Shown: positions 35,345 through 46,913 of the stretch, piece by piece
Layout: each line of letters starts with the position of its first letter
How positions within the stretch are numbered: the stretch's first letter is position 1
Assembly (NCBI GenBank): GCA_947623455.1
Contig: OX392527.1
Span: forward strand, 26,776,201-26,840,200
Direction: 5' to 3'
From: Mimachlamys varia
Lineage: Eukaryota; Mollusca; Bivalvia; Pectinida; Pectinidae
DNA length: 64,000 nt
Translations under genes and position numbers: made by a program
The notes under the pieces: model-generated
Database searches by the model: none
What the model was told of the DNA's origin: nothing
The model's input: only the letters and a program-made list of their open reading frames with translations

Positions 35345-36605
35345 CGTTATCGGTACTAAGGACATTACCGAGCTGTTGCCTGTAACCTGACTTTATACCT
35401 CTAACAATATACCAGTACCGTTTCTAAGGACATAACAAGCTGACTTTCTACCTCTAACAATATACCTGTACCGTTTCTGAGGTTTGTACCGGTCTGTTGC
35501 CTGCAAGCTGACGTTCTACCCATAACAATATACCAGTACCTTTTCTAAGGTTCGAACCGGTCTGTTGCCTGTAAGCTGACGTTCTACCCCTAACAATATA
35601 CCAGTACCGTTACTAAGGATATTACCGGTCTGTTGCCTGCAAGCTGACGTTCTATCCCTAACAATATACCAGTACCTTTTCTGAGGTTCGTACCGGTCTG
35701 TTGCCAGCAAGCTGACGTTCTATCCCTAACAATATACCAGTACCTTTTCTGAGGTTCGTACCGGTCTGTTGCCAGCAAGCTGACGTTCTACCCCTAACAA
35801 TATACCAGTACCGTTACTAAGGATATTACCGGTCTGTTGCCTGTAAGCTGACTTTTTACCCCTAACAATATACCAGTACCGTTACTAAGGATATTACCGG
35901 TCTGTTTCCTGCAAGCTGACGTTCTATCCCTAACAATATACCAGTACCGTTACTAAGGATATTACCGGTCTGTTGCCTGCAAGCTGACGTTCTATCCCTA
36001 ACAATATACCAGTACCTTTTCTGAGGTTCGTACCGGTCTGTTGCCAGCAAGCTGACGTTCTATCCCTAACAATATACCAGTACCTTTTCTGAGGTTCGTA
36101 CCGGTCTGTTGCCTGCAAGCTGACGTTCTACCCCTAACAATATACCAGTACCGTTACTAAGGATATTACCGGTCTGTTGCCTGTAAGCTGACTTTTTACC
36201 CCTAACAATATACCAGTACCGTTACTAAGGATATTACCGGTCTGTTTCCTGCAAGCTGACGTTCTATCCCTAACAATATACCAGTACCTTTTCTGAGGTT
36301 CGTACCGGTCTGTTGCCTGCAAGTTGACGTTCTACTCCTAACAACATACCAGAATCGTTACTAAGGATATTACCGGTCTGTTGCCTGCAAGCTGACGTTC
36401 TACCCATAACAATATACCAGTTTCTTTTCTGAGGTTCGTACCGGTCTGTTGCCAGCAAGCTGACGTTCTATCCCTAACAATTTACCAGTTCCTTTTCTGA
36501 GGTTCGTACCGGTCTGCTGCCTGCAAGTTGACGTTCTACTCCTAACAACATACCAGAATCGTTACTAAGGATATTACTGTGCTGTTGCTTGTAAACTGAC
36601 TTAGT
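35345..36605. repeat. 68-bp minisatellite, about 18 units, with a 340-bp higher-order period
   Basis: Units combine AAGCTGACGTTCTA, CCCTAACAATATACCAGTAC and either a GTTACTAAGGATATTACC or a TTTCTGAGGTTCGTACC half, then GGTCTGTTGCC. The two unit types alternate in a fixed order. Rare variants recur 340 bases (5 units) apart: CTGTAAGCTGACTTTTTACC at 35841 and 36181, and TCTGTTTCCT at 35901 and 36241. Since 68 is not a multiple of three, only frames of about 60 codons appear, and they repeat with the array. Confidence 0.95.
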
Positions 36606-37240
36606 ATCACCTTTGAAGGTACATATACAGTTCGAAAATTATATGATCATTGCATCATTGAAATTAATATGACATGGTACGTCTATCGGTTTTCTTATTG
36701 CAGTATAAATAAGGTGGACAAATTTAAACGTGTGCTCTTGGTTGTAACAGTATACAGCTGGATTTACATCACACAACATCGGCACACAGAAACCACAAAT
36801 CCGATGCTGATATCTTTGATGTATATCTGTAGAAAGTCAGTCAGCTGGATACCACTTTAGAGGCAGATTGAATGAACATTTCGGTCCAGCCGTCTTATAC
36901 AAGACAGTAATGAGACTTCGCACTAATTGGTTTTCGCCTAATTAAATTCATAGGCTGATGAGCGTATGAAGCAATGCTCCCTGATTACTGGGACAGGCCT
37001 AAACAGGATATGATGGGAGTCAAAAATTAAGAGTTTCATCAACTTGAATACGTGGGAAATTGTGTTTACTTGTATCGTATAGTGTGTGTTTAAGCCATTC
37101 TTTTAATAAATGACAATGACCTGGTGATACAAACAAAACTTTAAGTCATTGTGTAGGTAACCCAGTACCAATATCAGGCTAAAATGGGTAGAGGACCTAG
37201 CTTTTAACCTAATGGAGTCGTGTGTTTATAAATCTTTTTT
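36606..37240. other. Unassigned sequence, no gene seen
   Basis: Nothing recognised. Confidence 0.5.
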
Positions 37241-37310
37241 GGGCTCCTGCTTAGCATCACTGACCAAACCTAGAACGAAATAGCTGTATGGTGCAGTTTA
37301 ATGCATCCAA
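37241..37310 (-). repeat. SINE-like family A, partial copy 4
   Basis: Inverse complement of the family core: TTAGCATCACTGACCAAACC, GAACGAAATAGCTGTATGG, TGCAGTTTAA. More diverged than copies 1-3, with a different sequence on the distal side. Confidence 0.55.
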
Positions 37311-38279
37311 TTCTACACGATAAAAGTGATTTTCTGGTATGTGTTTATCATACAGGTCTTTATGATGAATCAATGCTTATACAGAAGTGGAATGGTACAT
37401 CGATGTTAAGAAGTCTGCAATGATGTATTGTCTTGGTAGCTATGAACAATGAAAGGTGATCAGAACTGGTATACCTTAGTTACATATTATTTCTACTGCT
37501 TTTTGTCGTCCCTTGAACAACAATGTCGTTTTTGGTGATTATAAACTGTTTGTACAGAGCATATGATATATTTACGAGTCCACTATATTTACATACACAT
37601 ATGTATAGAGAATTCTGTTGAGAGACGCTGGTCTTATAAAGGCCTATTTCACCATGATGCATATCCAAAACAGGAAGTTTTAGCCTTCTGAAAACTCAAA
37701 GAAGGTCACGACAAGAATAGGTTTAGGGCTTTAAAACTGCACTCTAACACAACCAAAGGGATCCTTTTTTTACAATTTAACAGGATTTATTAGGGTTCTT
37801 CAGTTACATTTGAGTATTTCTACAAGGCGTATAGTGTCCCTTTCTCTATATAGAAGGATAGTAACGTTACCAAAATTAAAGATTCCCAGACATTTAGTTG
37901 CTTAATCAACTACTATCTTTATAAAAAAAAATCATACTTGAAATCAATATATCTTTTTTTTACTTACCAAGCATACTGTATTTCTCAACAAAACCAAACT
38001 ATGCGAGTAAAGCACTGGAAAGTGAGTTGTGTTTTATGTAAAAAACATATTTAGATGTAAAATTATAAAGCGGCTCGCTGTATAACATCCGAGAATAACC
38101 GCGATCGTCAGAGAATACATTTAACACATGTCCATGAAAAACAAATCCTGACTAAGCACATATTAGATAATTGTGTAGTATTTATTTGTTGAAAATGATC
38201 TCGGACAATAACTGGACATGTTTTTGCTTTATCCCCACTATTTACACGTCGATGTGTCAGAGTATGGTGCTGGTACTCC
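37311..38279. other. Unassigned sequence, no gene seen
   Basis: Nothing recognised. Confidence 0.5.
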
Positions 38280-38834
38280 GTGTGGTTTCAGTATGGTTTA
38301 CGGTCGTGTGGTTTCAGTATGGTTTACGGTCGTGTGGTTTCAGTATGGTTAACGGTCGTGTGGTTTCAGTGTGGTTAACGGTCGTGTGGTTTCAGTATGG
38401 TTAACGGTCGTGTGGTTTCAGTGTGGTTAACGGTCGTGTGGTTTCAGTATGGTTAACGGTCGTGTGGTTTCAGTATGGTTTACGGTCGTGTGGTTTCAGT
38501 ATGGTTAACGGTCGTGTGGTTTCAGCATGGTTAACGGTCGTGTGGTTTCAGTATGGTTTACGGTCGTGTGGTTTCAGTATGGTTAACGGTCGTGTGGTTT
38601 CAGTATGGTTAACGGTCGTGTGGTTTCAGTATGGTTAACGGTCGTGTGGTTTCAGCATGGTTAACGGTCGTGTGGTTTCAGTATGGTTAACGGTCGTGTG
38701 GTTTCAGTATGGTTAACGGTCGTGTGGTGTCAGTATGGTTTACGGTCGTGTGGTTTCAGTGTGGTTAACGGTCGTGTGGTTTCAGTATGGTTAACGGTCG
38801 TGTGGTTTCAGTATGGTTAACGGTCGTGTGGTTT
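38280..38834. repeat. 26-bp minisatellite, about 21 units
   Basis: Units read GTGGTTTCAGTATGGTTAAC then GGTCGT. The main variants are TTTACGG for TTAACGG, GTGTGG for GTATGG and CAGCATGG for CAGTATGG. Open frames with a repeating tryptophan/valine pattern (about 38171-38638) are products of the array: a 26-base unit cycles through all three frames every 78 bases. Confidence 0.95.
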
Positions 38835-40151
38835 TGTTTTACACCCGAACCACTGCACATGTCTCATCGATATCAGCTATCTCTCAGCATGCCCTGAGAT
38901 ATCCTGTGGCATTAGTTAATGTGTTTTCATCCGAACAATTCTTTAATGCGGACCAGTTGTTAATTAAGGAAATGGTAATCCATATTTTGTGCAGCATAGT
39001 ATTATAGAGTAGTTGGTTTTAATGATGCAATTTAATAATATCACAAAACTCAATTAAATATTTAATTTAATTAAACGACCCGTAATTGTCACTTATACTG
39101 TGCAAACAATTATTTAGATTTTTTCGAACGGCTGATCAATGTTGATTTCGGGAAGTTATTGGATCAAACAAGAAATGCTAATCATGTCAGGTTGTTCATC
39201 AGTACAAACTTTCTGTCCATCTCTCGTTCATCCGTACATACTTTCTGTCCATCTCGTTCATCCGTACATACTTTCTGCACGTCCCTTATTGATCCGTACA
39301 TAATTTCTGCTCAATTAGTCAGTTTTGACTTAGATATTGATCACTCATATAATTAAAGAAGTCTATAAATGATTGACATTTCATATGCGAAAATCAAATC
39401 ATTATTGTCATTACTGTGCACCAACTATTGAGGTTGTTACATGTACTTTAAATTTGTTGTATTTGTTAATTTCATATTCACATGTATTTTTATATATGTA
39501 CAATTTTTAAACAAGTACTCGTTTCTAGAACTGTCTTTAGAAACGTATTTAAGAAACACACGGAAAAGCAACAGTCCATGCGGTATACCATCATACTGAT
39601 CAGTGTATTTGGCGTCATCTTTGATTTCTCGTACCTGACATTGGAGACCAAAATGCCAATTAAGATATAATTAACACAATAATTGCGATCGTAGACAAAA
39701 TACATTTCACAAATTCAGACCATAGCAGAAAAATGCTGGCAACAAGCTTGCGAAACCCCCGATAGTCCAAAACACCTAACAGAAACTGTTTACAGTACAG
39801 TGTTTTTCTACATTGTACTTTGTCACTATTGAAACATAAATGTCTTTAAGCGAGTATAAACTTATATTGGAAATATCGGCTTAACTTGTGTGTTTTTTTC
39901 GTCATGTTTTTTTTTTATGTCCATGGGATAAATACTTTTCGTTTAATACCGCCTCTCTGTTTTTCGGAGTCATTACTTTGAGTTACTTTTAGAATGTACC
40001 CACTTATGTTTCCAAAAATGTTTCTGTTGTATTAGTACTCAGTCATGCTGACTTCCGACCCATTTTGGTTTGCAATATCATATCTTTGCTGTACGACAAT
40101 ATTTTGCTATGACTTTTAATTGCTACAAAGCTCTAAATGATTGGGCCTTAC
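38835..40151. other. Unassigned sequence; a short three-fold repeat at 39205-39312
   Basis: CATCCGTACATACTTTCTG recurs at about 32-base spacing between 39205 and 39312, the last copy diverged. If the exon candidate ending at 40152 is real, this region would be the start of its first intron on the minus strand. Confidence 0.45.
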
Positions 40152-40332
40152 CTTTCGCTGTCGATGTGTAGTTCATACTGTCCCGCTGAGGAAATTTTAA
40201 GGTCTTCTTAGCATGGCCTTCCCCAATACGCTTCCAAGCTCGTTTGGGAGTTTCCAAAGTTTTAAAACTCCTTATCTTATCGAGAAATTTGCCACGCTGC
40301 ATGTTCAAATGCAATCCTTTTGTATCAGCCAT
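40152..40332 (-). CDS. Candidate first coding exon of an unidentified gene
   Basis: On the minus strand an ATG at 40332-40330, with A at -3 and G at +4, opens a frame of 60 codons. It runs to a strong splice donor: AAAG at the exon end followed by GTAAGG at 40151-40146. The exon carries 181 coding bases and ends after the first base of a codon. The peptide starts M-A-D-T-K-G-L-H-L-N and continues with a basic, lysine/arginine-rich segment (K-F-L-D-K-I-R-S-F-K, then P-K-R-A-W-K-R-I-G). It then has A-K-K-T-L-K-F-P-Q-R and ends S-T-A-K. It is hydrophilic, with no signal peptide or membrane segment. I do not recognise the family; an intracellular protein with a basic N-terminus is the most I can say. 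The upstream sequence (40400-40690) is richer in G+C than its surroundings, which would fit a 5' untranslated region or promoter. Downstream exons would lie below 40146, and I could not locate any. Confidence 0.45.
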
Positions 40333-41431
40333 ATTAGCCTCAATAATCAAACATTGACGTTAATAGGGCTTTAACGGTAACCGTGTTTAGTTGCTAATGC
40401 ATCACAAAATAATTACAAGAACTGTTAGCACAGCGATGTGCTGTTGTCAGCGAAGTGTTTCAAAGCAAAACAAACCAGGCTGGTGTATCGTCCAATATTC
40501 TGCAGTGATCTATAAGACACATCTCTGCCTGATCAATACCTATCTAAAGGTGTCTATATGCGCCGTACACAACCAATCGAGTACACCCTGCTACTACCGG
40601 CACCACAAGCAATGCGTCCAATCTCTCTCATACTATTACATCAATACCGACCACCGCTCCGTCAACACTCAGGTTCTCAGGACACTATTCACTGAACACT
40701 GATGATTTTTTTTGTTCAAGTGCCACTTGCAGTGTCCAGGATTTTTTTCTCTCAATAAGCGGTCTGAAATTATTCATATTTCATAATTATATCTACAATC
40801 GCAATCAGCGTGGTGTATAGATGCTATTTTCCGATATGTCTGTCAGACTCTGTAAAGGCGCATTCGATTAATTTAGACAGATCTCTCTGCCTTCAGTGTT
40901 TCCGATAACATCTTATGTACATATCTTTACGTCAATACTTTCTGATTAGCTTTAAAACAGTCTTCGGTAGAATGTCAACCGATCAGAATATCCAGCAAGC
41001 TTCTGGTTTTCCCCTAACAATTGCTGGAGATCAGTATCTGACTCTATCCGAAACACAATATATTGGATCATGAAAATATTGTAAAATGACTTATTGCTTT
41101 ATTCATGTAAAATTTAATTGCATCAGCCGTTTATTTCTGATTTGTATTCGATTATTTCCCTACTATTTATAACATAACGCAGCATGCAACATCCCGACCC
41201 AATGGTTAAAGCTAAAGATATTGTTATAAAATACAAGATTACAAGATACATGATTTCTCCTATTCATTGTATGTAAAAAAAAATAGATATAAAATTAGCT
41301 GATTTATCTTCAGAAACACCCATATCCATTGTCCATTGCGTTCTATCGTATAGTTGGACTATTATTGCCTATCCTTTACGACAAATAAAAAAGTTTAAAT
41401 GATACTAAATAAGAAAGGTAGTTTACCACAT
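40333..41431. other. Possible 5' flank of the exon candidate; otherwise unassigned
   Basis: A GC-richer stretch at about 40400-40690 lies directly upstream of the minus-strand candidate exon. The 103-codon plus-strand frame over the same stretch starts at a TTG rather than an ATG and has no domain character. The remainder is AT-rich and featureless. Confidence 0.35.
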
Positions 41432-42020
41432 ATGCGCCGAGCAAGCAATGATTCCTTCGCATTTCCCCCGACCAGGCTCTTCCATGATTTTGTTGGCGTT
41501 GTATTTAGGATGACTTTGACAATGATTCCTCCTCATATCCTCCCCCAAGACTCCTCTATTGCGGTATTGGCCATGTCTTTAGGGTGCCTTCATCAATACT
41601 TTCTCTTCATATCCTCCGTCCATGCTCTTGTATGGTTTTAGTGGCCTTGTCTTAGGATGACTTTTAACAAAACTTCCTACTCAAGTCTTTCTCCAGGCTT
41701 TCCCATGGTGTTATTGGATATTTCTTTATGGTGATTTCAGCTATCCCTCTCTTGTCTTCCATCTAGCTTTTTTCATGGTATAATTGGCCATGTTTTAGTG
41801 TGAGTTCTGCAATGTTCCTTCTCATGTCCTCTGTCCAGATTCAGTGTTTTGTTCTCTAGGGTGACTTAATTTATACTTCCTCAGTATGCCCTCCCACAAG
41901 ACTTTTCCATGTAGAAAGTGTCCTTGTCTCTAGAGTGACTTCATTAATGCTTCCGTCCCATGTCTTCTGCCCAGGCCTTTCTGCGGTGTTGTTTGCCCTG
42001 TCTTCAGGACGATTTTAGTA
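41432..42020. repeat. Ancient tandem repeat, about 73-bp units, 8 copies
   Basis: A TTTAGG(A/G)TGACTT-type motif recurs at about 41504, 41578, 41652, 41725, 41793, 41854, 41928 and 42002. Between occurrences come TTCCTCCTCATRTCCTC-like and CCATG(G/T)TGTTGTTGGCC-like segments. Spacing is about 73-74 bases, with two shorter units. Identity between units is low, so the array is old. The 80-codon open frame at 41399-41641 is incidental. Confidence 0.7.
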
Positions 42021-42780
42021 TTGATATGTAGTAACAAGATTTGTGGATACTTCTGCTGTTTCGTTACGGTCGCAGCATCCTTCAACTGGATACTTTATCC
42101 CAACATTACTTTGTAGCTAGATACCGGTATGACATTGTTAGAAAAGGAAACCAAGACAAACAAGTATGTATTTTTGACTTTTTGCTATGAAAACGTCGAA
42201 CCCCGTAGTAAATGCGTGTACGTAACCTATCTAGGTGACAAAGCCTCTAATAGCTTTAGCCTGTATATCCTATTATACGATCTGGCGCAGTAACGAGATC
42301 GGTGTGGTCGAATATGTTTGTAATTATACTTATACTCAAGTGTCACTTCATACAGACGAGGTATTAGCAAACCTTGGATCGTTGACCCGAATGTTTTGTT
42401 GTATCAAGTCGATCCGTTATATTAGATCTCCGAATTACACATTGTCGAAAACAGTATATTATTGCATCTTTCACTGGTCCAACCGATTCATGTATCGTAC
42501 TCTTGCCTGACAGCATTGATGATGCTAGTATACACGGACCATTGCGTTTATAAAGAGGAACGTTTACATATCATATGTGTAATCGTATTATTGAAAGTAA
42601 GTTTATCTGACCTGAAAGTGATGCTGTCATCTGCGGAATATACGTATGTATTAGGATATAAGTGTTAAACCGATCTTGACAACAACGCGATAACTATGGA
42701 TGTAACTGTAAAATAGTAGTGCATGTAATAGCAATAATAAAAAACAATGTACAGTATGAAAAAACAGCAATATAAATAGT
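42021..42780. other. Unassigned sequence, no gene seen
   Basis: Open frames of 68-91 codons without domain character. Nothing assigned. Confidence 0.45.
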
Positions 42781-45406
42781 CATGTATGCAGTAACAACCA
42801 AATAAATAGTCATGTTTGTAGTAACAACAAAATAAAAAGTCATGTTTGTAGTAACAACAAAATAAAAAGTCATGTTTGTAGTAACAACAAAATAAAAAGT
42901 CATGTTTGTAGTAACAACAAAATAAAAAGTCATGTTTGTAGTAACAACAAAATAAATAGTCATGTATGTAGTAACAACAAAATAAAAAGTCATGTTTGTA
43001 GTAACAACAAAATAAAAAGTCATGTTTGTAGTAACAACAAAATAAAAAGTCATGTTTGTAGTAACAACAAAATAAAAAGTCGTGTTTGTAGTAACAACAA
43101 AATAAAAAGTCATGTTAGTAGTAACAACCAAATAAATAGTCATGTATGCAGTAACAACAAAATAAAAAGTCATGTTTGTAGTAACAACAAAATAAAAAGT
43201 AATGTTTGTAGTAACAACAAAATAAAAAGTCATGTTTGTAGTAACAACAAAATAAAAAGTAATGTTTGTAGTAACAACAAAATAAAAAGTCATGTTTGTA
43301 GTAACAACAAAATAAAAAGTAATGTTTGTAGTAACAACAAAATAAAAAGTCATGTTTGTAGTAACAACCAAATAAATAGTCATGTTTGTAGTAACAACAA
43401 AATAAAAAGTCATGTTTGTAGTAACAACAATATCAAAAGTCATGTTTGTAGTAACAACAAAATAAAAAGTAATGTATGCAGTAACAACAAAATAAAAAGT
43501 CATGTTTGTAGTAACAACAAAATAAAAAGTCATGTTTGTAGTAACAACAAAATAAAAAGTCATGTTTGTAGTAACAACAAAATAAAAAGTCATGTTTGTA
43601 GTAACAACAAAATAAAAAGTCGTGTTTGTAGTAACAACAAAATAAAAAGTCATGTTAGTAGTAACAACCAAATAAATAGTCATGTATGCAGTAACAACAA
43701 AATAAAAAGTCATGTTTGTAGTAACAACAAAATAAAAAGTAATGTTTGTAGTAACAACAAAATAAAAAGTCATGTTTGTAGTAACAACAAAATAAAAAGT
43801 AATGTTTGTAGTAACAACAAAATAAAAAGTCATGTTTGTAGTAACAACAAAATAAAAAGTAATGTTTGTAGTAACAACAAAATAAAAAGTCATGTTTGTA
43901 GTAACAACCAAATAAATAGTCATGTTTGTAGTAACAACAAAATAAAAAGTCATGTTTGTAGTAACAACAATATCAAAAGTCATGTTTGTAGTAACAACAA
44001 AATAAAAAGTAATGTATGCAGTAACAACAAAATAAAAAGTCATGTTTGTAGTAACAACAAAATAAAAAGTCATGTTTGTAGTAACAACAAAATAAATAGT
44101 CATGTTTGTAGTAACAACAAAATAAAAAGTCATGTTTGTAGTAACAACAAAATAAAAAGTCATGTTTGTAGTAACAACAAAATAAAAAGTCATGTATGTA
44201 GTAACAACCAAATAAATAGTCATGTTTGTAGTAACAACAAAATAAAAAGTCATGTTTGTAGTAACAACCAAATAAATAGTCATGTTTGTAGTAACAACAA
44301 AATAAAAAGTCATGTTTGTAGTAACAACCAAATAAATAGTCATGTATGCAGTAACAACAAAATAAATAGTCATGTTTGTAGTAACAACAAAATAAAAAGT
44401 CATGTTTGTAGTAACAACCAAATAAATAGTCATGTATGCAGTAACAACAAAATAAAAAGTCATGTTTGTAGTAACAACAAAATAAAAAGTAATGTTTGTA
44501 GTAACAACAAAATAAAAAGTCATGTTTGTAGTAACAACAAAATAAAAAGTCATGTTTGTAGTAACAACCAAATAAATAGTCATTTTTGTAGTAACAACAA
44601 AATAAAAAGTCATGTTTGTAGTAACAACAAAATAAAAAGTCATGTTTGTAGTAACAACAAAATAAAAAGTCATGTTTGTAGTAACAACCAAATAAATAGT
44701 AATGTTTGTAGTAACAACAAAATAAAAAGTAATGTTTGTAGTAACAACAATATCAAAAGTCATGTTTGTAGTAACAACAAAATAAAAAGTAATGTATGCA
44801 GTAACAACAAAATAAAAAGTCATGTTTGTAGTAACAACAAAATAAAAAGTCATGTTTGTAGTAACAACAAAATAAATAGTCATGTTTGTAGTAACAACAA
44901 AATAAAAAGTCATGTTTGTAGTAACAACAAAATAAAAAGTCATGTTTGTAGTAACAACAAAATAAAAAGTCATGTATGTAGTAACAACAAAATAAAAAGT
45001 CATGTTTGTAGTAACAACAAAATAAAAAGTCATGTTTGTAGTAACAACCAAATAAATAGTCATGTTTGTAGTAACAACAAAATAAATGGTCATGTTTGTA
45101 GTAACAACCAAATAAATAGTCATGTATGCAGTAACAACAAAATAAATAGTCATGTTTGTAGTAACAACAAAATAAAAAGTCATGTTTGTAGTAACAACCA
45201 AATAAATAGTCATGTATGCAGTAACAACAAAATAAAAAGTCATGTTGTAGTAACAACAAAATAAAAAGTCATGTTTGTAGTAACAACAAAATAAAAAGTC
45301 ATGTTTGTAGTAACAACAAAATAAATAGTCATGTATGCAGTAACAACAAAATAAAAAGTCATGTTTGTAGTAACAACAAAATAAATAGTCATGTATGTAG
45401 TAACAC
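42781..45406. repeat. 30-bp tandem array, about 87 units, with 540-bp and 780-bp higher-order repeats
   Basis: Units read CATGTTTGTAGTAACAACAA then AATAAAAAGT. Common variants are AATG or CGTG starts, TATGCA for TTTGTA, CCAAATAAATAGT endings and TATCAAAAGT. Blocks repeat in order: 43081-43620 is nearly identical to 43621-44160 (540 bases, 18 units), and 43981-44460 resembles 44761-45240 (780 bases, 26 units). One base is lost at about 45245. Because 30 is a multiple of three, a 904-codon frame is open on the minus strand with a ten-residue period (T-T-N-M-T-F-Y-F-V-V). This is the expected artefact, not evidence of a protein. Confidence 0.97.
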
Positions 45407-46271
45407 AAATCGTGTATGAAGTAGCATCAGTATAAAAATCATTTCAGTACAAACAACAGTATAAACAATCATGACTTTGTATGCAGTAACAACAATGACA
45501 TATCCATGCATTTTTAACGGCAGTTTTTGGTCGTTATGAAGTTTCAACAGGATGAAAAACTGTGCTTGTGGTTACAATAGTACAAAAAAAACTGCATTCG
45601 TTGCTCTGCATTTGTATTCAACATTTGATCTGCTGAAACTTTGATTGTCCGTATTTGAAACCACTTTCTCTCACTCTAAATAATAATGCTGTCTTTAAAT
45701 TTTGTTTATTATCTGCCCCTTATTTCACACAAGGCTTTGCGGATAACTTGTTGTGAATGTAAACGACACTGATTTGGGTAAACATCTCACTATCAACAGG
45801 ATAAATTACAAAAATAGCATTATCTGCTGCGCCATTAATGTTAGGGCGACATTTTTTTCGTGGAATTCGATACAATAAAATTATCGAAATGATATCTGCA
45901 TTCCAAAAGAAGGGCCTTACAATGCAATAGATCCAGTCAAGCTGGTTCTGCGGGAAGCAACCTGTGTTTAATAAAAGCTGTAATAAACATAATGTTCCTT
46001 GGTTTATTTGTACCATTTTCAATATTTTATTCTTGTCCTGTGGAAAACGAACTTCCTGTCCAGGCATCTCGTTTACGTTCAATATTCAAGACAAATCATA
46101 CTCTCCGTTGCCATTTACAAATCTGGACTATATGGTTTGATTGTATACACTTACCATCAACTTATGTGTAGGGCGTGACAAAGAAAGTCGCAACGTCTAT
46201 CTTTCATATCCCACGAAGAAACATTTCCAACGTATATCCAGACCTTTTTTGCTTTTACAGTAGTTTAAAAC
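45407..46271. other. Unassigned sequence; a 120-codon open frame judged fortuitous
   Basis: The minus-strand frame 46082-45720 contains an ATG-initiated 115-codon part, but no domain, signal or splice pattern I recognise. A frame of this length is expected a few times by chance in 64 kb of DNA this AT-rich. Confidence 0.4.
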
Positions 46272-46350
46272 TTTCGATTCTCACCTTTTGACCCCTAGCA
46301 TCACTGACGAATCCTAAATGTGTATCTACATAACTATTCCTAAAATAAAA
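46272..46350 (-). repeat. SINE-like family A, partial copy 5
   Basis: Inverse complement of the core: TTCTCACCTTTTGACCCCTA, GCATCACTGACGAATCCTA, then a diverged TACATAACTATTCC. Only the central part is recognisable. Confidence 0.5.
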
Positions 46351-46693
46351 AAAAAATGAAGCAACAATATTGCGTTAGCAAGGTGGTGTACCAGAGAAAT
46401 TCAAACCTACACTTGGTCATTTTACATTGGTTGACGTGATCAGCATCAAAATCAGTAAATGCCAGAGTTGAAAATGTTAGAAGGACAGGTCTAACGAAAG
46501 CTAGCTCGGCGATGATGTCAATTAGTGATGATGTTTTTGTTTTTTTATTTAAGTGTGTCTGTGATACCTGTTATCCATATATCACAAAAGTGTGGTCACC
46601 CAATCTTCTAAGCGACAGCATTGCTAGTCCAACATGTATACTTTGCTCCTCTTATAAACGTATTGATCGTCACCTCGTGAACCTCGTTTACGA

Positions 46694-46913
46694 TTTTCAA
46701 ATGTCGTTTGTATCAAAGTTAAATTTTCAAATGTCGTTTGTATCAAAGTTAAATTTTCAAAATTTTCAAATGTCGTGTGTATCAAAGTTAAATTTTCAAA
46801 TGTCGTTTGTACCAAAGTGTAATTTTCAAACGTCGTTTGTACCAAAGTTAAATTTTCAAATGTCGTTTGTATCAAAGTTAAATTTTCAAATTTCGTTTGT
46901 ATCAAAGTTAACT
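46694..46913. repeat. 30-bp minisatellite, about 7 units
   Basis: Units read TTTTCAAATGTCGTTTGTAT then CAAAGTTAAA, with ACC for ATC in two units and one partial insertion (AATTTTCA) between units 2 and 3. Both strands remain open (147 codons plus, 93 minus) because the unit length is divisible by three. The sequence is unrelated to the 42781 and 50175 arrays. Confidence 0.93.

Noticed and set aside
40391..40702. 103-codon plus-strand frame overlapping the upstream region of the exon candidate
   Set aside because: Starts at a non-ATG codon and lacks domain character; better explained as GC-richer 5' flank of the opposite strand.
42781..45406. CRISPR array
   Set aside because: Repeats are directly adjacent with no unique spacers; the same holds for all other arrays here, and the genome is eukaryotic.
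42694..45408. 904-codon minus-strand open frame
   Set aside because: Fully explained by a 30-bp tandem repeat without a stop in that frame; the peptide is a ten-residue repeat, and other frames are open too.
45720..46082. 120-codon minus-strand frame
   Set aside because: Within chance expectation; no recognisable family.
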